NCBI GenBank assembly: GCA_947176685.1
Contig: CAMWRL010000017.1
Coordinates: 1 to 16,848 of the forward strand
From: an uncultured Ruminococcus sp.
GTDB taxonomy: Bacteria > Bacillota > Clostridia > Oscillospirales > Ruminococcaceae
Length of the DNA: 16,848 nt
Direction of reading: 5' to 3'
A program made the translations under genes and the position numbers. The first letter of the stretch is position 1, and every line of letters begins with the position of its first letter. The notes under the pieces are model-generated. The model searched no databases, was not told the DNA's origin, and was given only the letters and a program-made list of their open reading frames with translations. Positions 8,805 to 15,564 of this stretch are shown piece by piece.

Positions 8805-9467
8805 ATGGGTAAACTTATAGTTATAGAGGGACTTGACGGAAGCGGCAAACATACTCAGGCGGTATTGCTGAAAGAGTGGCTTGAAAGTATCGGAAAATCC
8901 GTTAAAATGGTATCTTTTCCGAATTATGACAGTCCGTCATCTTCGCTGGTGAAAATGTATCTTGCCGGAGACTTCGGAAAAAATGCGGATTCTGTAAGTC
9001 CATATGCGGCTTCGGCTTTTTATGCGGTTGACCGCTTCGCAAGTTTCCGGACGGACTGGCAGGATTTCTATGAAAACGGCGGTATTATCATTGCAGACAG
9101 ATATACGACCTCCAACGCCGTTCACCAGTGTTCAAAGCTATCTCCCGACCAGTGGGACGGTTTTCTGGAATGGCTCTTTGAATTTGAATACAAGTACATG
9201 GGTATTCCTGAACCGGATAATGTTATATATCTGCGTGCAGACCCAGAAATAAGTCAGAAGCTTATGACCGGACGTTACAACAGTGACGAAACAAAAAAAG
9301 ATATTCACGAACGTGATGTTGATTATATGAGACGTTCGCAGGTGTCAGCGGACTACTGCGCCAGAAAATTCGGATGGAGTATCGTTGAATGTACAGAAAA
9401 TAATGCTATGCGTTCTGTTGGGGAAATCTCCCGTGAAGTAAAAAATATTACTGAAAATATCCTGTAA
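8805..9467 (+). CDS. tmk: Thymidylate (dTMP) kinase
   Basis: A 220-residue dTMP kinase, which phosphorylates dTMP to dTDP with ATP in the cytosol and is normally essential for DNA synthesis. The P-loop is G-L-D-G-S-G-K-H-T-Q at residues 9-18, D98-R99-Y100 followed by T-T-S-N is the DR-type nucleotide motif, and an L-R-A-D-P-E strand precedes a basic lid region. H16 stands where most kinases of this fold have Ser or Thr after the P-loop Lys. Length is normal for the family (about 205-220). The start is marked by AGGAG at 8792-8796, eight bases before ATG, and the ATG directly follows the previous gene's TAA. It is the last gene of the operon; I see no convincing intrinsic terminator behind it. 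A housekeeping gene at the end of this operon is unexpected and may only reflect shared transcription. Confidence 0.9.
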   Translation: MGKLIVIEGLDGSGKHTQAVLLKEWLESIGKSVKMVSFPNYDSPSSSLVKMYLAGDFGKNADSVSPYAASAFYAVDRFASFRTDWQDFYENGGIIIADRYTTSNAVHQCSKLSPDQWDGFLEWLFEFEYKYMGIPEPDNVIYLRADPEISQKLMTGRYNSDETKKDIHERDVDYMRRSQVSADYCARKFGWSIVECTENNAMRSVGEISREVKNITENIL

Positions 9468-9563
9468 TATATAAAAAAATAGCTATTGCATTATATATTG
9501 TTTATTATAGCTGTTACCGAATTGTAACAAATGACGAATTTGAGTTGGATTTGAAAAAAAAGC

Positions 9564-9592
9564 TTGATTTTTATTTGTTTATGTGATAAAAT
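9564..9592 (+). promoter_or_regulatory. Upstream promoter of the sugar-transferase gene
   Basis: TTGATT (9564-9569), a 17-base spacer and TAAAAT (9587-9592), with a TGA just before the -10 box that fits an extended -10. The expected start is near 9599. It lies in tandem with the stronger promoter about 107 bases downstream. AT-rich sequence makes chance matches possible. Confidence 0.5.
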
Positions 9593-9670
9593 AAAATCAG
9601 AGACGCTATATGACATTTTATATGGAATGATTTACCTTATTCAGTAAAAGCTGGAATCGGAAAAAGTATA

Positions 9671-9699
9671 TTGACATTATCAAGGCATTATGTTATAAT
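9671..9699 (+). promoter_or_regulatory. Near-perfect consensus promoter of the sugar-transferase gene
   Basis: TTGACA (9671-9676), exactly 17 bases, then TATAAT (9694-9699), with TGT before the -10 box giving an extended -10. Both hexamers match the housekeeping consensus perfectly. Transcription would start near 9706, leaving a leader of about 98 bases before the ATG at 9804. Confidence 0.85.
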
Positions 9700-9720
9700 G
9701 TCCTTGCATATGGTAATCGG

Positions 9721-9773
9721 TTGGCTTAAAAATTTGTATTTCCAGAAATGTCAATGGTTTCTGTCCGAGCCGA
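9721..9773 (+). other. Possible structured leader RNA
   Basis: In the leader of the sugar-transferase mRNA an inner stem CAGAAA (9743-9748) pairs with TTTCTG (9758-9763) across a nine-base loop, and an outer stem TTGGCT (9721-9726) pairs with AGCCGA (9768-9773) with one G-U. I do not recognise a known riboswitch class. Stems of six pairs can arise by chance. Confidence 0.3.
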
Positions 9774-9803
9774 AAGCTATTTATTTTACAGAGGGGGAGT
9801 AAA

Positions 9804-10607
9804 ATGCAGGCTACTTATACTGATGACAGAAAAATGAATAAAAAAGAATTTAATGATGCCGCAAGGAATTTACTTGAAAGCAAAAAATCCAAAGAGGGTA
9901 TAAAGGATTATCCGATACTCAATTTTTCTAAGAAAGACCTTGAAAAACTTCGGATATGTGTTGTTGAAACTCTGAAATCATCCGATGTTGTTCCTGCCCG
10001 TGGTAAGGTTTATGAAGTGTCAAAAAGAATATTTGATATTACTCTTGCATCTGTTGGTGCTTTGGTCGCTGTAATTCCGGTAGGTTGTTTTGCACTCGCA
10101 ATCTTCCTTCAGGACGGCGGAAATCCGTTTTTTGTACAGGTTCGTCTTACAAAAGGCGGTAAACCATTCAGAATGTACAAGCTGCGTTCAATGTGCATTG
10201 ATGCAGAAGAAAAATTTTCAGAAGTCCAGAAAGCCAACAAGTCTGACGGTCTTGCTTTCAAGAGCGACAAAGACCCACGCATTACTCCGATAGGACGTTT
10301 TATCCGAAAAACTTCTATTGACGAACTGCCTCAGCTTATTAACGTGCTTAAGGGCGATATGTCAATTATAGGTCCACGACCGCCGCTTCCAAGAGAAGTT
10401 GTGCTTTATACTCCTGAACAGATGAACAGACTTCTTGTCAAGGGAGGACTTGCATGTATCTGTCAGACTGAGGGCAGAAGTGATATGCCATTTGACGAAT
10501 GGATACATACTGATATTGAGTACATAAAAAACAGAAGTATGGCACTTGATATAAAAATCCTTGTCAAGATGATTATTGCAGTTATCAAACGCAAAGGCGC
10601 AGAATAA
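9804..10607 (+). CDS. Polyprenyl-phosphate sugar-phosphate transferase (bacterial sugar transferase family)
   Basis: A 267-residue membrane-associated enzyme that moves a sugar phosphate from a nucleotide sugar onto a polyprenyl (undecaprenyl) phosphate, the first step in building an exopolysaccharide, capsule or glycan repeat. One hydrophobic segment lies at about 78-101 after K-R-I-F-D. Then come the family motifs V-R-L-T-K-G-G-K-P-F (113-122), M-Y-K-L-R-S-M (124-130), D-P-R-I-T-P-I-G-R (157-165), the catalytic Asp-Glu pair D173-E174 in S-I-D-E-L-P-Q and the P-R-P turn at 191-193. The ~70-residue N-terminal extension is hydrophilic and not recognised. The ATG has a strong GGGGGAG ribosome binding site at 9793-9799. 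The gene stands alone between its own promoters and a terminator, unlike the usual position inside a polysaccharide cluster. The sugar it carries cannot be told from sequence. Confidence 0.93.
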   Translation: MQATYTDDRKMNKKEFNDAARNLLESKKSKEGIKDYPILNFSKKDLEKLRICVVETLKSSDVVPARGKVYEVSKRIFDITLASVGALVAVIPVGCFALAIFLQDGGNPFFVQVRLTKGGKPFRMYKLRSMCIDAEEKFSEVQKANKSDGLAFKSDKDPRITPIGRFIRKTSIDELPQLINVLKGDMSIIGPRPPLPREVVLYTPEQMNRLLVKGGLACICQTEGRSDMPFDEWIHTDIEYIKNRSMALDIKILVKMIIAVIKRKGAE

Positions 10608-10612
10608 TAAAA

Positions 10613-10641
10613 AATCCGGACGGTTGCAAACTGTCCGGATT
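10613..10641. terminator. Bidirectional intrinsic terminator between convergent genes
   Basis: AATCCGGAC (10613-10621) pairs with GTCCGGATT (10633-10641); the stem continues through G-U and G-C pairs to a small loop around GCA. On the + strand it is followed by a run of T (10640-10646), and on the - strand by the complement of the A-run at 10610-10614. It therefore ends both the sugar-transferase transcript and the dapF-dapL-patatin transcript. Confidence 0.92.
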
Positions 10642-10647
10642 TTTTTG

Positions 10648-11553
10648 TTATAAGCTGTTTATCATTCGGGAGATTTCCTTTATATGACCGATAGTGTCGT
10701 TGTAACCCATTTCAATATCTGACTGGATTTTTTTCTGATTAAGATTTAGAGTACCGCTCATAAAACCGCCTAAATCCCTTGACGGAATAATATTTATAAT
10801 ATCAGCATCACGCATTTTATACTGTGAAGTAATATCGGCATCATATTTCAGGTGAACTGCGATTATTGATTTGTAGCCGTTGTTGTAGAGATACGAAACA
10901 GGTGTATTGCTTTTGTTGCCTGACACTCCGCCGTCAAAGTAGCATTCACCATTTATTTCCACTCCTGAAGCTCCCGTATACACTATCGGAAGTGCTGATG
11001 ATGCAAGTATAATTTTCTTCTGGGTCTGCGGAGTGTACTTGTTAAGTTCAAAAGACTTCGGGTCTCCGTTGCTGTCACTGCATATGACGTAAATTCGTTT
11101 GTAAATATGACTGAAATCTACGTGCTGGTCAATGAGGTCGGCGATTTTTTCCTGATTGAAAGGCAGACCATCTTTCAGAAAGTCATTTACAACGTTGTCT
11201 TTTCTGATTGATTTGAAAAAGCTCATACTGTTAAGCACTATACTGTCAAAAAAGTTATCGGGTTTTATTCCGACAAAATCGGGGTCGGAGTAGTCAGGCA
11301 GAGCCGGAATTTTAGTAAGACGCTTTTTGTCAGGGTTAAGCATATCGGTTATTTTAAGGTTATTCCATATCTTTTCGGAATATTCAGCTCCCCGACTGTC
11401 CAGTAATACAGCATTCAACGCACCTACGGAAGTACCTGCTATAGTATCTATATAAGCGTCAGCACCCATTGCAGTAAGTGCTTTGTATACGCCTATTTCG
11501 TAAGCACCTTTAGCACCTCCGCCGCTGAGTACAAGTCCTATTCTGCCCGACAT
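10648..11553 (-). CDS. Patatin-like phospholipase (RssA-like)
   Basis: A 301-residue patatin-family acyl hydrolase with a Ser-Asp catalytic dyad. The oxyanion-hole loop G-G-G-A-K-G is at residues 11-16, the nucleophile elbow G-T-S-V-G at 40-44 puts the active serine at S42, and the second dyad residue is D207 in F-D-G-G. No signal peptide is seen, so it probably acts on membrane lipids from the cytosolic side. Substrate is unknown; phospholipids or lysophospholipids are likely from the family. AGGAG (complement of 11562-11566) overlaps the stop of dapL and sits eight bases before the ATG, so the gene is translated as the third member of the dapF-dapL operon. The convergent terminator lies directly downstream. 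Alternative: a general lipid acyl esterase with no link to DAP synthesis. Confidence 0.9.
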   Translation of the reverse strand: MSGRIGLVLSGGGAKGAYEIGVYKALTAMGADAYIDTIAGTSVGALNAVLLDSRGAEYSEKIWNNLKITDMLNPDKKRLTKIPALPDYSDPDFVGIKPDNFFDSIVLNSMSFFKSIRKDNVVNDFLKDGLPFNQEKIADLIDQHVDFSHIYKRIYVICSDSNGDPKSFELNKYTPQTQKKIILASSALPIVYTGASGVEINGECYFDGGVSGNKSNTPVSYLYNNGYKSIIAVHLKYDADITSQYKMRDADIINIIPSRDLGGFMSGTLNLNQKKIQSDIEMGYNDTIGHIKEISRMINSL

Positions 11554-11565
11554 ATTTCAATCTCC

Positions 11566-12774
11566 TTATAACGATTTTATCAATTCTTTAAAGCGTTCCA
11601 TAGCTTCAATAGTTCTTTGTCTGTCACCGAACGCCGTAAGTCTGAACCAGCCCTCACCGTTTTTTCCGAAGCCTGCCCCCGGAGTACCTACAACAGCAAT
11701 TTTTTCGAGCATAAGGTCAAAAAAATCCCAACTGCCCATATTGTTGGGACACTTGAACCATATATATGGTGAATTTATTCCGCCTGTGAATTTAACGCCG
11801 AGTTCTGACATAGTATCGGCAATAATACGGGCATTTTCCTGATAGTAGGCGATATTTTCGTGAATCTGTTCCAGACCCTTTTCAGTGAAAACGGCTTCTG
11901 CACCACGCTGAACGGGATATGAAACGCCGTTGAATTTACTGCCTTGTCTGCGACCCCATATCTGTGAAACAGATACTTCCGTACCGTCAGAAGCGATAAC
12001 TTTGAGTTTGTCCGGAATAACCGTATAGCCGCATCTCATACCTGTAAAGCCTGCGGTTTTGGAGAGAGAACACATTTCAATAGCCACTTCGTCAGCACCG
12101 TCAACGCAGAAAATGCTGCGGGGAACGTTGGGGTCTGTAATGAAAGCCTCGTAAGCCGAATCGTAAATAATAACAGCATTGTTTTTCTTTGCATAGTCAA
12201 TCCATACCGCAAGTTGTTCACGGGTATAAACCGAACCTGTAGGATTATTCGGGGAACAGAGATATATAATATCTGCGTGAACGTCATAATCCGGCATAGC
12301 CGCAAATCCGTTGTCTTCGTTGGAGTCGGCATAGATAATTTTTCTTCCGCTCATAAGGTTTGAATCAACATATACCGGATATGCGGGGTCAGTTACAAGA
12401 ATAATATTATCGTCCCCGAAAATGTCAACAATGTTGCCACAGTCGCTTTTTGCGCCGTCATTGATTCTGATTTCGTCCGGTGAAACATCTGCACCAAAGC
12501 TTTTATAATATCCGGAAACGGCTTCTTTCAGAAAATCGTAACCTGCGCCGCTGTCCTCATAGCCCTTGAAAGTTTCTTTAACTCCCATTTCGTCGCAGGC
12601 TTTTTTCATAGCGTCAACGACTGCCGGAGCGATAGGAAGTGTTACATCACCGATACCCATACGGATAATATCGGCGTCCGGATTAGCCTGTTTAAAGGCG
12701 TTTATTTTTTTTGCAATGTTTATGAAAAGATAGTTTTTTTCCAGTTTAAGGAAATTTTCATTCAGTTTCGGCAT
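11566..12774 (-). CDS. dapL: LL-diaminopimelate aminotransferase
   Basis: A 402-residue fold-type I PLP aminotransferase that converts tetrahydrodipicolinate and glutamate directly to LL-diaminopimelate, bypassing the succinylated or acetylated intermediates. N-terminal L-x-x-N-Y-L-F and I-R-M-G-I-G-D-V-T are typical of DapL. C-S-P-N-N-P-T-G is the conserved Asn-Pro block, and the PLP-binding lysine is K239 in S-L-S-K-T-A-G-F-T-G-M-R. Length is normal. The start codon lies inside the end of dapF (13-base overlap), with AGGAG (complement of 12783-12787) eight bases upstream. With dapF beside it, the pair makes meso-DAP for peptidoglycan and lysine. The identification is strong because the product of this enzyme is exactly the substrate of its neighbour. 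Confidence 0.95.
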   Translation of the reverse strand: MPKLNENFLKLEKNYLFINIAKKINAFKQANPDADIIRMGIGDVTLPIAPAVVDAMKKACDEMGVKETFKGYEDSGAGYDFLKEAVSGYYKSFGADVSPDEIRINDGAKSDCGNIVDIFGDDNIILVTDPAYPVYVDSNLMSGRKIIYADSNEDNGFAAMPDYDVHADIIYLCSPNNPTGSVYTREQLAVWIDYAKKNNAVIIYDSAYEAFITDPNVPRSIFCVDGADEVAIEMCSLSKTAGFTGMRCGYTVIPDKLKVIASDGTEVSVSQIWGRRQGSKFNGVSYPVQRGAEAVFTEKGLEQIHENIAYYQENARIIADTMSELGVKFTGGINSPYIWFKCPNNMGSWDFFDLMLEKIAVVGTPGAGFGKNGEGWFRLTAFGDRQRTIEAMERFKELIKSL

Positions 12775-13640
12775 ACAACATACTCCTTTTTTTCGTTGAT
12801 AAAATCATCTGATATAGTACCCTCGCAGATGTATTCAGCTTCTCCGGTCATCATTACAGTGCCGTCGGACTGGTAAATTATACGCAGGTCGCCGCCTCTC
12901 AGATGTACAAGGACTTCTTCATCATACGGACATATACCGTTTAGTACAGCCGCAACAACAGTTGCACAGGTACCCGTACCGCAGGCAAAAGTTTCACCGC
13001 TGCCACGTTCCCAGACACGCATTTTCAAGGTGTGACTGTCGATTACTTCTGCAAACTCAGTATTGACACGGTTGGGAAAAATTTCGTGATTTTCAAAATC
13101 AGAGCCGATTTTTTCAAGGTCAAGACCGTCAACACCGTCCGTAAAGATAACAGCGTGGGGATTGCCCATTGAAACGCAAGTCATATTCCAGACTTTTCCG
13201 GCAACTTCAACCGGCTGATTTATGAATCTCTGGAGATTGCTTTTCACCGGAATTTCAGACGGTACAAGGATAGCTTTTCCCATATCTACCTGTACAAGGT
13301 TAACTTTGTTGTTTTCAATAAAAAGTTTAAGGTATTTGATACCGGAATTTGTTTCAAGGGTAATATCGGTTTTGTCAGTAAGTCTCACATCGTAGACGTA
13401 TTTACCGATACAACGGGTAGCGTTGCCGCACATCATAGCTTCAGAGCCGTCGGCGTTGAATATACGCATACGGAAATCAGCCTTGTCGGACGGCATAATC
13501 AGTACAAGACCGTCCGAGCCGATACCCTTGTGCCTGTCGCTTACTATAACCGAAACTTTTTCGGGTTCGCTGATTGTTTCTTCAAAACAGTTGATATAGA
13601 TATAGTCGTTGCCTATACCGTGCATTTTGGAAAATTTCAT
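12762..13640 (-). CDS. dapF: Diaminopimelate epimerase
   Basis: A 292-residue PLP-independent epimerase that converts LL-diaminopimelate to the meso form, used for peptidoglycan cross-links and for lysine. The two catalytic cysteines are visible: C71 in M-M-C-G-N-A-T-R-C and C220 in F-A-C-G-T-G-T-C-A, each within the family's usual context. The N-terminus K-M-H-G-I-G-N-D-Y is also standard. The start is supported by AGGAG (complement of 13648-13652) seven bases before the ATG and by a promoter about 70 bases upstream. It is the first gene of the dapF-dapL-patatin operon. Confidence 0.97.
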   Translation of the reverse strand: MKFSKMHGIGNDYIYINCFEETISEPEKVSVIVSDRHKGIGSDGLVLIMPSDKADFRMRIFNADGSEAMMCGNATRCIGKYVYDVRLTDKTDITLETNSGIKYLKLFIENNKVNLVQVDMGKAILVPSEIPVKSNLQRFINQPVEVAGKVWNMTCVSMGNPHAVIFTDGVDGLDLEKIGSDFENHEIFPNRVNTEFAEVIDSHTLKMRVWERGSGETFACGTGTCATVVAAVLNGICPYDEEVLVHLRGGDLRIIYQSDGTVMMTGEAEYICEGTISDDFINEKKEYVVCRN

Positions 13641-13672
13641 AATATAACTCCTATTCGTGACTCATCGGAGAT

Positions 13673-13701
13673 GACGGAAAATTCTGCTAACTTTTTCCGT
13701 C
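13673..13701 (-). promoter_or_regulatory. Inverted repeat at the 5' end of the dapF transcript
   Basis: GACGGAAAA (13673-13681) and TTTTCCGTC (13693-13701) form a perfect nine-base inverted repeat around an 11-base centre. It begins right at the expected transcription start of the dapF promoter and ends about 20 bases before the ribosome binding site. It could be an operator or a 5' stabilising hairpin. It is not followed by a U-run, so it is not a terminator. Confidence 0.5.
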
Positions 13702-13707
13702 AGATAT

Positions 13708-13736
13708 ATTATATAACAATACGGAAAAAAAATCAA
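13708..13736 (-). promoter_or_regulatory. Promoter of dapF-dapL-patatin operon
   Basis: Read on the - strand: TTGATT (13736-13731), 17 bases, TATAAT (13713-13708). The -10 box is perfect and the -35 box differs at two positions. The expected start is near 13701, giving a leader of about 60 bases that contains the inverted repeat. The 144-base gap 13641-13784 shows nothing else I can support. Confidence 0.75.
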
Positions 13737-13784
13737 GAGTTTTTTTATAATAGTGTGACGGACAAAGCAAACCCACAGCCTGAA

Positions 13785-15563
13785 TTATATATAAGCCTGC
13801 TTTTTGAGAATAGCTGAAACAGTCCGTCCGATAATCGTGAAGTAATTTATGTCAGTTACAGACCATTTCTTGAAACGTCCCACATAGCAGAATGAAATCA
13901 TACCTTTGATTATATTGTTTTCGGTCATAAGGTACTGGACTGCTCCGCCGATATTCTGTTTTGACAGACTGATAAAGGCGTTATCATCACGCCCTTCAAG
14001 TTCGTTTACGTTGTCAATTGCAAGTATTCCGTCACCTGAAAAGCGTTCGGTATAGCGGTTCTTGAAAAGGTAGTAGGCGTTTTTTGCAGTGGAGTTTCCG
14101 CAGCTGAGAATAAGGTTCATATTATTGCCGGCAAAAACGCATATATCGTCAATACCGAACTGCATACGAATCTGCTCCAGAAGTACCGAAATATCCGGAA
14201 TACGTCCGAACACAAGATTTTCGCTGAGCTGTCCGATAAACTCCAGACGGTGGGAACTTTCTTTTTTGTCGCTCAGAAAAGCTATTTTGTTTTTCATATC
14301 TTTTTCAACAGTGCCGTGCTTTTCAATATCATATATGACATAACGGTTCTGACCTTTTTGACGGGCAATATACAAAGCCTTGTCAGCCTGCATAAAAAGT
14401 TCGTCATAACTTGTGCTGTCGTGGGGGTATGTTGAAACGCCCATAGAGCAGGTGATGTGCATATCTGAGCGTTCCGCAAAAGCCCATTCGGTTTTTGTTC
14501 TGACTGCACGGAGTACGCCCCGTAAATCTGTTTCGTCGGAGGTATCTTCCAGCACTATAAGAAATCCTGCACCGCTGATACGTCCGACAATACCCCTTGC
14601 ACCTATTTCGGTCTTGATTATTCCCGCAACCGTGAATATTACTTCGTCCCCGAAAAGATGTCCGTAACTGTTTACGATTTCGCTGAAGTTGTCAATATCC
14701 AGCAGCACAAGGTTGACACGGCAGGACGGCTTGTCCGAAAGAAGCTCCATAGCATAGGAAGTAACAGCCTGTTTATTGAGTACTCCGGAAAGAGAGTCCC
14801 TGTTAGCTTCCAGTGCGAGGTTTATGTCCTTTGATTTCTGACTGGAACTTACTACTGATATTATACCGGAAACTTTTCTGGTACAGGGGTCGTCATAACG
14901 GGTTATACCACGGAAAAGACACATTTCACGGTTTTTTCCGGCGGTGAGTATTGACGACTCAAACTCATAGTCAAAACGGTAAACGCCGTTTTTAATATCA
15001 CGGCAGAGCTTAGTGAAAGTTTCGGTATAGCGAGAAAGTATATATCCGGACTGTATCGCTTCGGACTGCCATTCGTCAAGATAACGGTCAGTTATGACTA
15101 TTTCACGACAGCAGTCAAACATATATATACGTATTTTTCCGGTCTGGAAACTGTACTCAAATGCAAGGTCGTTTATAAGGCTGAGTACGTGGCGGTATTC
15201 TGAAACGGTCTTTTCACGGGAATATGCGAGATTTTCGAGTGAAAATATATCGCTGAAGGATATACTGAAAAGTTTTTCCGTACTGTCCTGAAACATTCTG
15301 ACAGAAGCGAGAGTCCAGCGCAGGGAGTTGTTTATGCCTTTCATACGGATAACGGTCTTTGCAGGAGTACCGCCTGAAACGATTTTCAGACAGTCTTCAA
15401 TGCGGCTGAAATCGTTTTCATCAATTGTACGCTTTATTGAGTAGACAACATCGTTGCCGAAATACCTGAAAAAAGTCTCGTCAGCCCTCTGCGTATGGAA
15501 ACTCCCGTCTATAATTACGTTGCCAAGAGTGTACATTTCCTCGTTTATAAATTCTGAATCCAT
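13785..15563 (-). CDS. PAS-GGDEF-GAF signalling protein with degenerate GGDEF motif
   Basis: A 592-residue protein without membrane segments. Residues ~10-245 look like two PAS-type sensor domains, the second starting near 125. A GGDEF domain starts at D256 (D-S-L-S-G-V-L-N-K), keeps L-L-D-I-D-N-F and the final M-Q-A-D-K-A-L-Y-I-A-R, but its signature is S-G-A-G-F at 330-334 instead of G-G-D/E-E-F. No R-x-x-D inhibitory site is seen before it. Residues ~440-592 resemble a GAF domain. The lost Asp/Glu makes diguanylate cyclase activity unlikely; it more likely senses a ligand, binds GTP or acts through partners. The ATG at 15563 is chosen because AGGAG lies six bases upstream and the transporter's stop is one base away; an in-frame ATG at 15671 would overlap the transporter by 107 bases. 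It is co-transcribed with the transporter. Confidence 0.82.
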   Translation of the reverse strand: MDSEFINEEMYTLGNVIIDGSFHTQRADETFFRYFGNDVVYSIKRTIDENDFSRIEDCLKIVSGGTPAKTVIRMKGINNSLRWTLASVRMFQDSTEKLFSISFSDIFSLENLAYSREKTVSEYRHVLSLINDLAFEYSFQTGKIRIYMFDCCREIVITDRYLDEWQSEAIQSGYILSRYTETFTKLCRDIKNGVYRFDYEFESSILTAGKNREMCLFRGITRYDDPCTRKVSGIISVVSSSQKSKDINLALEANRDSLSGVLNKQAVTSYAMELLSDKPSCRVNLVLLDIDNFSEIVNSYGHLFGDEVIFTVAGIIKTEIGARGIVGRISGAGFLIVLEDTSDETDLRGVLRAVRTKTEWAFAERSDMHITCSMGVSTYPHDSTSYDELFMQADKALYIARQKGQNRYVIYDIEKHGTVEKDMKNKIAFLSDKKESSHRLEFIGQLSENLVFGRIPDISVLLEQIRMQFGIDDICVFAGNNMNLILSCGNSTAKNAYYLFKNRYTERFSGDGILAIDNVNELEGRDDNAFISLSKQNIGGAVQYLMTENNIIKGMISFCYVGRFKKWSVTDINYFTIIGRTVSAILKKQAYI

Positions 15564-15564
15564 A

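Larger units (their letters stand above)
9468..9803 (+). other. AT-rich intergenic region with tandem promoters and leader
   Basis: This 336-base gap holds no gene I can support. From left to right it contains a short inverted repeat TGTTAC-CGAATT-GTAACA at 9512-9529, a first promoter at 9564-9592, a near-perfect second promoter at 9671-9699 and a leader of about 98 bases with two possible stems. A longer-range AGCTAT/ATAGCT pairing (9481-9486 with 9507-9512) lacks a U-run and is not a usable terminator for tmk. The whole arrangement suggests separate, adjustable transcription of the downstream sugar transferase. Confidence 0.6.

Noticed and set aside
9481..9512. Possible terminator after tmk (AGCTAT/ATAGCT)
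   Set aside because: Only six pairs, AT-rich, a 20-base loop and no U-run.
9710..9802. 30-codon open frame in the sugar-transferase leader, stop one base before the main ATG
   Set aside because: The position is tempting for a leader peptide, but there is no ribosome binding site, the ATG lies at the expected transcription start, and an open frame this short is likely by chance.
13741..13800. Terminator for the GGDEF gene
   Set aside because: AAAGCA/TGCTTT pairing is short with a long loop, and the U-rich stretch on the - strand is not directly behind a stem.
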